8,552 nt of DNA from Candidatus Woesearchaeota archaeon (GCA_018303645.1 JAGVXR010000060.1:1-8552); one strand, 5' to 3'; positions 1 through 7,551 are shown, counted from the first letter of the stretch. The notes: generated by a model from the letters alone, not told the origin. Numbers and translations are program-made.

Positions 1-797
1 GTTGTTATCTCACTTTCACCCATATTATTTTCATAGAGGCTATTTGCAGATAATTTTTCCTTGAAATTTTCCAGTCTGTACCAAATCTGGGGGTTTAGAA
101 ATTCGGCCCTGTTTCCGTCTAAGTCAGTTGCCTCGTCATATTTAAGCTCTATCTCGGCTTTTGCAATTATATTTTTTCCGTCAGAGCTCCAAAAATAATA
201 TGTAATTTCCACTGGCAAAAAGCCCTCTTTGGCGCATTTATCGCCAAGAACCGCCATTGAGCCGCTTATTTTAAGTATTTTTATTATACTGGAATCCGAA
301 ATGATATTAAATTCCGCATTCTCCATATTTTTCTGGAAAAAGAAGTTTCCTCCAGAGGTTACTAATTGCAAAGGCCCGTATTCACTCTTATTGATTCTTA
401 TTTTTTCTATTGAATAGCCGCTTTTTTCGAATGAGATTGATATGTCTTTTGTCGAGATGGAAAGACTGGAATTATCATTTATTTTGATGTTTTCTTCTGG
501 GCTTGCATATTTGCCCAGTTTTTTGGAGAGATTATAAGCAATCTTTATGTATTTTACATTATTTCTGTTTAATATTATGCCTATATGGTTCTTGTTTATT
601 TTACTGGAATAATTTAATTTTTGGATGTAATTCTTTTTGTCTATTAAATCGAACAATAATTTTTTATTTGTGTTATCAACAATCTTTATGCTTCCAAAAT
701 CTATATCTTCCGGGAATTTCAATTCATCAAAACTTACCAATAATAAGGAATTTTTAATTGCGGGGTAAACATTCAGTATTATGCTTTCATTTTTCAT
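1..797 (-). CDS. Unrecognised beta-strand-rich protein, C-terminus cut by window edge
   Basis: The minus strand is open from the ATG at 797 to base 3 with no stop, giving 265 visible residues; the gene continues beyond the left edge. The start is set by an ATGA overlap with the stop of the upstream glycosyltransferase (ATG 797-795, TGA 796-794), which implies one operon and translational coupling. There is no signal peptide and no membrane segment in the visible part. The sequence alternates hydrophobic and polar residues, as in beta-sandwich or beta-barrel domains. Residues 1-95 resemble the N-terminal beta domains of carbohydrate-active proteins. Residues about 100-225 (S-G-S-M near 178-181, then an E-I-T-Y-Y-F strand at 197-202 and a hydrophobic strand at 208-218) recall, only loosely, RIFT-barrel proteins of the YetA/rhamnogalacturonan-lyase type. 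I do not recognise a catalytic motif. A role in glycan binding or processing is inferred from context alone. Confidence 0.8.
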   Translation of the reverse strand, partial: MKNESIILNVYPAIKNSLLLVSFDELKFPEDIDFGSIKIVDNTNKKLLFDLIDKKNYIQKLNYSSKINKNHIGIILNRNNVKYIKIAYNLSKKLGKYASPEENIKINDNSSLSISTKDISISFEKSGYSIEKIRINKSEYGPLQLVTSGGNFFFQKNMENAEFNIISDSSIIKILKISGSMAVLGDKCAKEGFLPVEITYYFWSSDGKNIIAKAEIELKYDEATDLDGNRAEFLNPQIWYRLENFKEKLSANSLYENNMGESEIT

Positions 798-2008
798 TTT
801 ATTTTTTGTATCAGCTCGTTGAATTTTTTCCCTATCAGTTCCCATGAGTAGTTTTGCTCAATATATTTTTGGCCGTTTATTGCCAGATTTTTCCTTAATT
901 TTTGGTTGGAAAGCAATTTTATAATGGCCTCTGCCAGCTGCTTGGAATCTTTCTGCTTCACAAGAATCCCTGTCCTGTTGTGCTTTATTATGTCCGGGAT
1001 GCCTCCCACATCGCTGCCTATCACGCAGGTTCCTGACGCCAAGGCCTCAAGGAAAACAACTCCAAGCCCCTCTGTGTCGCCGCTTTTCGTGACTATAGAT
1101 GGCCCTACAAACAAATCGGCAGTGGCATAGAACTGAGGAAGGTATTTATTTTCTATTTTGCCTGTAAAGATTATATTATTGCCCAAATTAAGTTTTTTTG
1201 TGAGTAATTCCAAATTGGTTTTTTCTGGACCATCGCCGACAATGACAAGCTTTGCCTTGGGAAATTTTTTAATTACCTCATTCATTGCAGTAATTAGGTA
1301 TTTTATTCCCTTTTTTTCAGCAAGCCTTCCTACAGCCAGGATAAATTCTTTTTTTATGAAAAATTTTTTCCTTAAATCCATATTTCTGTTTTTTTGCGTG
1401 AAAAGCTTTAAATCTACCCCCATAGGTATTATCTTTATATCTTTTTTCCCTGAAATTTTTTGCAACTCTTTCTTTGTGAAAGTGCTGTTAGCAGTGCAAT
1501 AATAAGAATTTTTTACAGTTAAATATGAGAAAAATCTGAAGAAATGGGATTTTAATGGAAAAACATCTCCTGCATGTGCTGTTACAATATATGGAATTCC
1601 GTATAACTTTTTGCACAAATATGCTATAAATCCCTGTGGGAGTATCCAATGGGCATGTATGGCATTAATTTTCTCTTTTTTTATTAATTTGGTTGTATTC
1701 AGGAACTCGAATAAGAATAAAAAAGGCAGCTGAAAAAATGCAATTTTGTACCTTTTTAAATTGCCGAAAATCCCCCCTTCATAGCAAAGCTTTTGCAGCT
1801 TGTATGGGATAAAATAGCTGAATCTGTAGATCTTTACTTTATCCATAACCTCGTACTTCTTTGCTCTGTGGAAATGTGGCACCAAGGCAACTACTTTATG
1901 GCCATAGCCTGCTAAAAACCTGCTTAGCACAAAAACAAAATTCGGCTCTGTGTCATTCTCCCATCTGGGGAAGGTTGTGGCCGTTACTAAAATCCTTTTA
2001 TCTGGCAT
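794..2008 (-). CDS. GT4-family glycosyltransferase
   Basis: This is a 404-residue GT-B fold retaining glycosyltransferase, expected to transfer a sugar from a nucleotide-sugar donor to a lipid-linked or growing glycan at the cytoplasmic face. The N-terminal Rossmann half (about 1-200) has the early T-T-F-P-R segment, H118-A-H120-W and T143-A-H145-A-G-D148. The C-terminal half (about 210-375) has the donor phosphate-binding G227-R228-...-K233-G, then I-V-G-D-G-P near 256-261, and the diagnostic EX7E motif with E313 and E321 inside E-G-L-G-V-V-F-L-E. G335-G-I-P and the G-I-L-V segment near 343-346 complete the family pattern. Length is normal for GT4. A single Pro/Phe-rich hydrophobic stretch at 89-104 may contact the membrane. 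Its TATA box lies just upstream, so it can be transcribed apart from the radical SAM gene before it. The donor and acceptor sugars cannot be inferred. Confidence 0.95.
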   Translation of the reverse strand: MPDKRILVTATTFPRWENDTEPNFVFVLSRFLAGYGHKVVALVPHFHRAKKYEVMDKVKIYRFSYFIPYKLQKLCYEGGIFGNLKRYKIAFFQLPFLFLFEFLNTTKLIKKEKINAIHAHWILPQGFIAYLCKKLYGIPYIVTAHAGDVFPLKSHFFRFFSYLTVKNSYYCTANSTFTKKELQKISGKKDIKIIPMGVDLKLFTQKNRNMDLRKKFFIKKEFILAVGRLAEKKGIKYLITAMNEVIKKFPKAKLVIVGDGPEKTNLELLTKKLNLGNNIIFTGKIENKYLPQFYATADLFVGPSIVTKSGDTEGLGVVFLEALASGTCVIGSDVGGIPDIIKHNRTGILVKQKDSKQLAEAIIKLLSNQKLRKNLAINGQKYIEQNYSWELIGKKFNELIQKIK

Positions 2009-2024
2009 TAGAGCAAGAAAATGG

Positions 2025-2037
2025 TTATTTATTTAAA
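2025..2037 (-). promoter_or_regulatory. Archaeal TATA box for the GT4 gene
   Basis: Read on the minus strand this is TTTAAATAAATAA. It begins 29 nt before the ATG at 2008, so a start site about 25 nt downstream would put transcription at or next to the ATG (leaderless). The same 13-mer occurs in front of the flippase gene. The usual purine-rich BRE is replaced here by a T-run, so strength is uncertain. Confidence 0.65.
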
Positions 2038-2040
2038 AAA
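2035..2040 (-). terminator. Possible poly-T terminator after the radical SAM gene
   Basis: Six consecutive T on the minus strand begin 11 nt after the TAA stop (2053-2051) of the radical SAM gene. Archaeal RNA polymerase terminates at such T-runs without needing a hairpin. The run merges into the TATA box of the next gene, so the 42-bp spacer may both end one transcript and start the next. Partial read-through is possible. Confidence 0.35.
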
Positions 2041-2050
2041 GTTGCCAAGA

Positions 2051-3538
2051 TTAAGAAGCCATTACGTCCCTTAGTTTTCTGTAAATTTTAAGCTCAGGGG
2101 CATAAGAATAAAGTCCTTTGTTCCATCTAAATTTAAGCCACTTTGTGATTATTGAGAAAGGTGGTTTGTTCCATTTAGGAAAAACATATTTAAACCAGTC
2201 TGAATTCAGGTAAGATAAATCCTGCACATTATCCAAATATTCCCTGTCGGGCTCTGCCAAGCTGATATCTACCAACTTGCTTCCCCAGTAAAACTTTGAC
2301 CATTCTTCAAAGCTTGGTGGAGGACTAAATCCGTGCTTTATGGCAAGCTCGTATAGCGGTGTTCCAGGATAAGGCGTATAAACGCTTATGCCGTGGACTT
2401 GAGCTCTTGGATTTTCTTCTTTAAGCTTTATTATCATTTTACATGTCATTTTTATCTCTTCTTTTGTTTCTGTAGGAAAGCCTATCATAAAGCTGTACAT
2501 AGGAGAGATGTCATAATTTTTAGTGTCTTTATTTACCTCATAGACCTGTTCGGCTGTATTTGGCTTGTCAATCATCTTGAGAATTCTAGGGCTTGCGCTT
2601 TCTATTCCAAACCTAAACGACGAGCATCCTGACTTCACTACTTTCCTCTTTATTTCATCGGGCATTCTTGTATATGTAAAAACCGTAATTCCTGAGGAAG
2701 TCCATTTTACATCCATATTTTCCTTAACCATTAAGTTTGCAATATCTTCAACTCTCTTTAAACTTACAAAGTAGTTATCATCATGCACCCAGATTCCATC
2801 AACCTTAAAATCGTCTACAACCTGCTTAAACATCTCAAAAGTCTTGTCTGCAGGTATGCCTCTCCAATACATCCTGTTGAAAAAAAGATTGTAGCAAAAA
2901 GCGCATTTATGGGGGCATCCCCTACTTGTAACCCCTATATCAAGCATCCTTTTTACTTCTCCACCAAACATCATCTTACCGCTGTTGATATACTTCTCCA
3001 CATCAACCAAATGCCAAGGTATTGGCTTTATTTCAGCAAGATTCATTAATTTCTCATCCGGAGTATGGATTTTTTTGCCATTTTCCTTAAAAGAAATACT
3101 GTTGATTTTTTTCAGATCTTCCTTATTTTTTAATGCATTGACAAGTTTTCTGAAGTTTATATCACCTTCACCTCTAACAATTATATCCACATATTTACTG
3201 TCCAATGTTTGGTCTGCAAGCATGCTTGCATGGACGCCACCCCAGACAAGAGGTATAGTGTTGTTAGCTAGGGATCTGATATGCTCTGCTGTTTCTAATC
3301 CATATTTAATAGGCAGCCCCGTCATTGCAGATATTGCAATGCATATAGGCTGTTGGTTTACATAGCTAGTAAGCTTGTTTTTCCAATTGGGATCTACCCT
3401 CTGATCCAGAATTTTCACATTATAATCGCCAAGAAGTTCCGATGCAATAGACATCAGACTATGCGGCGGCGAAAAAGCGGTTTTTCCGGTTTCTCCTCCA
3501 GATGGGTAAATTAAAACTACATCAGCGCTTTCTGCCAT
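2051..3538 (-). CDS. B12-binding-domain radical SAM protein
   Basis: A 495-residue protein of the large COG1032-type family. Residues about 5-140 form the cobalamin-binding Rossmann-like domain, with G100-G-V-H-A-S and R122-G-E-G-D126. The radical SAM barrel follows (about 195-400), with the cluster-binding C208-x3-C212-x2-C215, G311-I-E-S-A-S, G353-F-P-T-E-T and P389-Y-P-G-T-P. The cobalamin ligand motif DxHxxG is not kept: the matching place reads D45-Q-R47-V-D-P50, so any B12 would be bound without a lower His ligand. The C-terminal part (about 405-495) is aromatic- and Trp-rich and probably shapes the substrate site. Relatives include methylases, cyclases and C-C bond-forming enzymes; the substrate here is unknown, and the neighbouring glycan genes suggest a sugar or lipid carrier. 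A weak AGAGG lies about 11 nt before the ATG. It is divergent from the flippase, with a shared control region. Confidence 0.93.
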   Translation of the reverse strand: MAESADVVLIYPSGGETGKTAFSPPHSLMSIASELLGDYNVKILDQRVDPNWKNKLTSYVNQQPICIAISAMTGLPIKYGLETAEHIRSLANNTIPLVWGGVHASMLADQTLDSKYVDIIVRGEGDINFRKLVNALKNKEDLKKINSISFKENGKKIHTPDEKLMNLAEIKPIPWHLVDVEKYINSGKMMFGGEVKRMLDIGVTSRGCPHKCAFCYNLFFNRMYWRGIPADKTFEMFKQVVDDFKVDGIWVHDDNYFVSLKRVEDIANLMVKENMDVKWTSSGITVFTYTRMPDEIKRKVVKSGCSSFRFGIESASPRILKMIDKPNTAEQVYEVNKDTKNYDISPMYSFMIGFPTETKEEIKMTCKMIIKLKEENPRAQVHGISVYTPYPGTPLYELAIKHGFSPPPSFEEWSKFYWGSKLVDISLAEPDREYLDNVQDLSYLNSDWFKYVFPKWNKPPFSIITKWLKFRWNKGLYSYAPELKIYRKLRDVMAS

Positions 3539-3580
3539 ATAATCTTGCCTCTTTACTGATTTATGATTGCAATAACAGAG

Positions 3581-3604
3581 CTTTTATATTTAAAGGTTTC
3601 TAAA
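3581..3604 (-). promoter_or_regulatory. BRE/TATA promoter of the radical SAM gene
   Basis: On the minus strand a BRE-like AGAAACC runs directly into TTTAAATATAAAAG (TATA from 3594). The TATA box begins 56 nt before the ATG at 3538, so the transcript should carry a leader of roughly 25-30 nt, unlike the leaderless genes nearby. Confidence 0.7.
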
Positions 3605-3605
3605 A

Positions 3606-3621
3606 ATTAACTATAGTTAAT
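3606..3621. promoter_or_regulatory. 16-bp perfect palindrome between divergent promoters, candidate operator
   Basis: ATTAACTATAGTTAAT equals its own reverse complement over all 16 bases. It sits between the two outward-facing BRE/TATA elements, about 25 bp from the centre of the radical SAM TATA and about 32 bp from the centre of the flippase TATA. A dimeric regulator bound here would lie upstream of both promoters, so activation of both is as plausible as repression. In AT-rich DNA some palindromes arise by chance, so the regulatory role is inferred from position. Confidence 0.5.
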
Positions 3622-3632
3622 ACTTGTAATAA

Positions 3633-3654
3633 AACCAAATCTTTAAATAAATAA
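3633..3654 (+). promoter_or_regulatory. BRE/TATA promoter of the flippase gene
   Basis: A BRE-like AACCAAATC is followed directly by TTTAAATAAATAA (3642-3654). The TATA box begins 31 nt before the ATG at 3673, which fits a leaderless transcript. It should drive both the flippase and the downstream nucleotidyltransferase-like gene. Confidence 0.75.
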
Positions 3655-3672
3655 TGGGCAAATGTTAAGACA

Positions 3673-5097
3673 ATGGATAGTGTCAAAAGGATTGCTATAA
3701 ATACTGTATCCTTGAGTATTGCTGAAATAGTTGTAAAGGTTGCCCAATTCATTATTTTTGTCTATGTAGCTAGGCAGCTTGGCAATTCTATTTTTGGAAG
3801 ATTTAACTTTGCTTATTCATTTTCGCTTATAGCTGTAATATTTGCCGATATTGGCATAAATTATATGATCGTCAGGGAGGTTTCAAGAAAAAAGGAGTTA
3901 TTGAACAAGTTTATTAGCAACTCTTTATTAATAAAAATAGTACTGGGCATTATAGTTTTTATTTTAACGGTCATTATACTAAAAACTTTAAATTATCCCA
4001 CTGAAACAAGAGTTTTGGTTTATTTGCTTTTATTGTATATGTTTTTTCGCTCTAATACGGAGCTTTTATTTTCTGTTTTTAAGGCATTTGAAAGGATGCA
4101 TTATGAAGCCTTAATAAAAAGCCTGGGGATTGTTTTTATTCTTGTTTTTGGCATACTCAGCTTGATATTTGTAAAAAACATAATTGTTCTTGGTTTTTTA
4201 TATGTTTTAACGGAATTTCTGGTATTTTTGGTGACATTAGCAGTAGTAATGACAAAATTCGTAAAGATTAAGCTGGAAGTAGACTTTCTCTTCATCAAAA
4301 AAATAATAAGCTTGGCAACTCCATTTTCATTGGCTGTTGTTTTTGCAGGAATTTATTTTTATATAGATACCATTATGCTTTCTATAATGAAAGGTGATGT
4401 TCCTGTAGGAATCTATAGCGCTTCCTATAATATAACGTTGGCCCTATTATTTATACCAGGCATGTATACATCTGCTATATACCCCATACTTTCAAGCGAT
4501 TATGAAAAGTTCAGAAATAAGGTTATTTTGATTTATGAGAGATCATTCAAGTACCTGTACATATTGGGTTTGCCCATAAGCCTTGGTCTTTTTATTATTG
4601 CAAGAAATATAATTCTCTTTATCTATGACCAGAATTACTCATCTTCAATAATCGCGCTAAAAATCTTATCATGGTTCATACTATTTAAGTTTTTAAGCTA
4701 TTTGACAGGAATCGTGCTTTCCTCAATAAATAAGCAGAAATTCAGGATGTATAGCCAAGGCGCAGCTGCATTGTTAAACCTTATATTAAATTTGATATTA
4801 ATACCAAAATATAGCTTTATAGGAGCCGGAATTGCCACCTTAATAAGCGAAATGGTCTTATTTGCCTTTACTTTTGCATTTGTTTCTAAACATTTTTATG
4901 CTTTTAACGTGTTTAAAATCCTATATAAGCCTTTAATTGCTTCTGTCATCATGTCAATAGTTATAATTTTTTTGAAAATAAATATGTTTGTAATTATAAT
5001 TATCGGGGCAATTGTGTATTTCTCCATTTTATTTTTATTGAGAACGTTTGATGAAAAGGATTATTTATTAGTAAAAAGACTTATAACGGCAAAATAA
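3673..5097 (+). CDS. Wzx/RfbX-type polysaccharide flippase (MOP superfamily)
   Basis: A 474-residue integral membrane protein expected to flip lipid-linked oligosaccharide from the cytoplasmic to the outer face of the membrane. About 14 hydrophobic helices can be read, near residues 10-32, 45-67, 83-106, 114-135, 148-168, 171-193, 212-236, 247-270, 295-318, 328-349, 360-380, 384-407, 420-438 and 440-457. Family hallmarks are R34-Q-L-G37-x4-F-G42 in the first loop, D59-I-G61 with R68-E69 after helix 2, Y230-I-D232 and G246-I-Y248-S-A-S-Y in the middle, and N-L-I-L-I-P-K-Y near 373-380 followed by G384-A-G386. Length and topology are usual for the family. The ATG directly follows the promoter at leaderless spacing. 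The next gene starts one base after the stop. The actual cargo is unknown; the GT4 gene in the divergent operon is a likely partner. Confidence 0.93.
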   Translation: MDSVKRIAINTVSLSIAEIVVKVAQFIIFVYVARQLGNSIFGRFNFAYSFSLIAVIFADIGINYMIVREVSRKKELLNKFISNSLLIKIVLGIIVFILTVIILKTLNYPTETRVLVYLLLLYMFFRSNTELLFSVFKAFERMHYEALIKSLGIVFILVFGILSLIFVKNIIVLGFLYVLTEFLVFLVTLAVVMTKFVKIKLEVDFLFIKKIISLATPFSLAVVFAGIYFYIDTIMLSIMKGDVPVGIYSASYNITLALLFIPGMYTSAIYPILSSDYEKFRNKVILIYERSFKYLYILGLPISLGLFIIARNIILFIYDQNYSSSIIALKILSWFILFKFLSYLTGIVLSSINKQKFRMYSQGAAALLNLILNLILIPKYSFIGAGIATLISEMVLFAFTFAFVSKHFYAFNVFKILYKPLIASVIMSIVIIFLKINMFVIIIIGAIVYFSILFLLRTFDEKDYLLVKRLITAK

Positions 5098-5098
5098 T

Positions 5099-6346
5099 AT
5101 GGATAAAAAAACAAAATTGTATGTGGATAGGAAAACTTTTATTCTGGATAGCATAAAAAACGGAAAAAAGACTGAAGAAGTCATGGCCATAAATTTTTTG
5201 CAGGATGAACTGCATGACGTATTATATTCTTATATAAATGGCGGTTTTTCAAAAAAAGGCTTTATTTTCTATCCATTAGTAAAAGATTTATCAGGGAAAA
5301 ACAAGAATAGAATTAATGATATGAGAATTATTGCTGGATTCTTAAATGAAAATAATCATGATTTCAGTGGTACATTAAATTTATTTAAAAAAAATAAATT
5401 AAATGCGGGCAATGCACCTTTATTTATATCGTCCTTTTATAAAGATTTTTCTAATATAAAGAAACCTGAAGGGAAATGTAAAAAAATAAAATGTAAAAAA
5501 TTCAATTTTAATGACTATAACAAAGAAGATTCAAAATATTTAGAACCTGTATTGGAATTAAATAGTTTTGCTAAGGATAAATTAAATGGGTATTTGGTAG
5601 ATTTCCATATACACGGAAGCATAGCTACAAAGGATTACATAAAAGGCTGGAGTGACCTGGACACACTTATCATAATAAAGAAGAGCGTTTTGGGCGATGC
5701 TGAGCTGCTTATCAGCCTTAGGGACCTGCTTTATAAATCCAAAAAGTACTTTTATAAGATAGACCCCTTGCAGCATCATGGCCATATGGCTATAACGGAA
5801 CACGATCTTGATTATTATTGCCAGGCATTTTTTCCATTGCAATTATTCAAATACTCAAAATCTGTTTTTGGAAATAAAATCCTGGATTTCAAAATTAGGG
5901 ATGGCCGGATGGAAAATATAAACCGGTTTTACTTTTTTGTGGATTATTTTAAAAATTTATATGAAAATGAGATTTTTAATTTAGGCTCTTACGAGCTGAA
6001 GAACTTTTTTCATGCAATTACCCTGTTTCCAACAATGTACTTGCAGGCCAAAGGAGTGCATATCTACAAAAAATTCTCGTTTGCCATGGCGAAAGAAGAC
6101 TTTGGCAAAAAACTATGGGAGCCTATAGATGCAGTGAGCAAAATAAGGAAAGACTGGAAAACCCCGAATGAAATTCCTTTTGTGGATAGAATCTCAGGCA
6201 TGAACCCCTTGTTTGCATACCAGATAAATTCAAGATATTGGGATTTATTCAATGGGATTGGGAGATTAAACAATATTGACATCAAAAAGCTTTTAACTCA
6301 GATGAGCTTATTGGCAGAAAATGCTTGGAATAAAATAAAAATTTAA
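5099..6346 (+). CDS. Nucleotidyltransferase-fold protein (Pol-beta-like), substrate unknown
   Basis: A 415-residue soluble protein. The central part carries the signature of the polymerase-beta nucleotidyltransferase superfamily, hG[GS]x9-13Dh[DE]: H172-G173-S174, eleven residues, then D186-L-D188-T followed by a hydrophobic strand. A likely third carboxylate is D222 in D-P-L-Q-H226-H227-G-H229, so the metal site appears complete. Residues 1-150 are Lys/Asn-rich, poor in recognised motifs and coded by notably AT-rich DNA. The C-terminal 160 residues are mostly helical with many aromatics. Such proteins may transfer a nucleotidyl group to a small molecule, sugar or protein, but this subfamily has no function I can name. 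The start is chosen because ATG follows the flippase TAA by a single base, implying coupled translation. The gene converges on and overlaps by 4 bp another nucleotidyltransferase-like gene. Confidence 0.85.
   Translation: MDKKTKLYVDRKTFILDSIKNGKKTEEVMAINFLQDELHDVLYSYINGGFSKKGFIFYPLVKDLSGKNKNRINDMRIIAGFLNENNHDFSGTLNLFKKNKLNAGNAPLFISSFYKDFSNIKKPEGKCKKIKCKKFNFNDYNKEDSKYLEPVLELNSFAKDKLNGYLVDFHIHGSIATKDYIKGWSDLDTLIIIKKSVLGDAELLISLRDLLYKSKKYFYKIDPLQHHGHMAITEHDLDYYCQAFFPLQLFKYSKSVFGNKILDFKIRDGRMENINRFYFFVDYFKNLYENEIFNLGSYELKNFFHAITLFPTMYLQAKGVHIYKKFSFAMAKEDFGKKLWEPIDAVSKIRKDWKTPNEIPFVDRISGMNPLFAYQINSRYWDLFNGIGRLNNIDIKKLLTQMSLLAENAWNKIKI
6329..6341 (-). terminator. T-rich run after the second nucleotidyltransferase-like gene
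   Basis: Right after its stop codon the minus strand reads TTTTTATTTTATT, a plausible archaeal poly-T terminator. It lies inside the 3' end of the convergent gene, so part of the signal is coded by that gene's Lys/Ile codons. Confidence 0.3.
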
Positions 6347-7551
6347 TGGAGCCTTTTTGAAATACTCCGAAAAAAGAATAATATTCTGCGAAAAATTGAG
6401 CTGCTCGTCATTACGACAAAAAGCAAAATGAGCTTATTCTTAAACCCTGTTTCAGTTTTATAGCCGAGCGGGAAAAAACATGGGTAATGTTGATGCTTAA
6501 GCCTGTTGGCAAAGTCTACCTGCTCATTCAGTATTTGTATTCTTTTTTTCGTGACTTGGTCTATATTTCCCTGAAAACATCTTATATTGAGCCTCTTTCT
6601 TATGTAAAGGCTTAATCTTCTATTAAAACCTGAGTAGTGACATAATTGTTTTAAAAAGCTTATTGGGAGTATAGAATAAAAGTTTTTATGTTTCGAGAAA
6701 TGATCTATCATCTGGTCTATTGCCTTTTCCATATCCCAGCCCCTTACAAAAGAAATCCTGTTTTTGTTGCCTTTAAATAAAATGCTGTCCTGGCTTACGC
6801 TCAGAATGTTGGCTTTATTTTTTGATAAAAATATATTGACTTCATTCACGAAATCTGTTGATGTGTAGACTGCCTCCTTTAATAGGGCCAAAAGTTTATT
6901 CTCCCTGAAACCTTTGCCTAAATTAAACCAGTTATTTCTTAGGAGGTATACCCTTTTAGAGAAATTTTCCCAGATTAATTTTTCTTTTCCAGAAATATCC
7001 TTAAATATTTTAAAGCTGTGCCTCATGGAATTGAGCCTTAACAGAACCATTCTTACATTAATTCTTTTGGATAGCAGTATATAAAGATAGTCTACAGGCA
7101 GATGCCTTAAAATGAAGTCTATTGTAAGGGATATTTTGATTTTTTTAATTTCTGATTTGGAAGGATTATAGATGCCGGCTTCTTTCCCGTATATACTTAT
7201 AAAATTTGAGTTCGGGTAGATATATCTTATATTTTCCATGATATTTTCAGTGACAATAAAAAATGGGTGAAAAGTCAGGTATTTTGAATCTTTATCCATG
7301 TAATTTTTCTTGAGAAAAGATGGAAGTTTCGAATTTTTCTTTAGCACGAATATAAAGTCCATATCTGATATGCCAGGAACGCTTATTTCCCCAAAAGTAT
7401 AAATGGAAAGTATCTCCTTTGTTTTCGCTGCCATTTTTTTTATCTGATTCAGCACATTATCATAATCCTTCGATGCGTATTCTACAGGATAACCGTACAG
7501 AGAAAGGTCCTCTATTTTCAGGCTGTTGAGATACTTATTTTTTATTTTCAT
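6343..7551 (-). CDS. Second, degenerate nucleotidyltransferase-like protein
   Basis: A 402-residue protein with a weaker Pol-beta-type signature nearer its N-terminus: F53-G54-E55, then seven residues, then D63-M-D65-F and a hydrophobic strand. The usual G-G or G-S is G-E. Aligning the following strand with that of the convergent neighbour (the T-E pairs at 233-234 there and 101-102 here) places K90 where the neighbour has its likely third carboxylate D222, while H95 matches H227. Catalysis may thus be lost or altered. The C-terminus (about 372-402) is basic and hydrophobic, with a Leu/Val/Phe segment followed by R-R, K and R residues, and could be a membrane-associating tail. The gene starts 16 bp after the methyltransferase-like gene, so the two probably form one operon. 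No clear ribosome binding site is seen at useful spacing. The function is unknown; the fold call rests on one motif plus the alignment. Confidence 0.8.
   Translation of the reverse strand: MKIKNKYLNSLKIEDLSLYGYPVEYASKDYDNVLNQIKKMAAKTKEILSIYTFGEISVPGISDMDFIFVLKKNSKLPSFLKKNYMDKDSKYLTFHPFFIVTENIMENIRYIYPNSNFISIYGKEAGIYNPSKSEIKKIKISLTIDFILRHLPVDYLYILLSKRINVRMVLLRLNSMRHSFKIFKDISGKEKLIWENFSKRVYLLRNNWFNLGKGFRENKLLALLKEAVYTSTDFVNEVNIFLSKNKANILSVSQDSILFKGNKNRISFVRGWDMEKAIDQMIDHFSKHKNFYSILPISFLKQLCHYSGFNRRLSLYIRKRLNIRCFQGNIDQVTKKRIQILNEQVDFANRLKHQHYPCFFPLGYKTETGFKNKLILLFVVMTSSSIFRRILFFFRSISKRLH
6354..6358 (+). terminator. Short T-run after the first nucleotidyltransferase-like gene
   Basis: Five T follow the TAA stop (6344-6346) by 7 nt, inside the 3' end of the convergent gene. 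It is short and lacks a hairpin, so this is a weak candidate terminator for the flippase operon. Confidence 0.2.

Noticed and set aside
229..757. Two plus-strand open frames of 62 and 84 codons
   Set aside because: They lie opposite the well-supported minus-strand partial gene, have no promoter, and give Cys/Phe/Leu-rich products typical of antisense frames.
906..1502. Plus-strand open frames opposite the glycosyltransferase
   Set aside because: They are antisense shadows; the minus-strand protein has all GT4 motifs across this stretch.
2393..3365. Four plus-strand open frames of 69-126 codons
   Set aside because: They overlap the radical SAM gene on the other strand, overlap each other, and carry no recognisable motif or promoter.
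5378..5405. Very AT-rich tract resembling a promoter or transfer scar within the first nucleotidyltransferase-like gene
   Set aside because: The reading frame passes through it intact and it encodes a Lys/Asn/Leu-rich stretch in keeping with the rest of the N-terminal region.
5582..6285. Minus-strand open frames inside the first nucleotidyltransferase-like gene
   Set aside because: They are shadows of the plus-strand gene, which carries the catalytic signature here; no TATA box or coupled start supports them.
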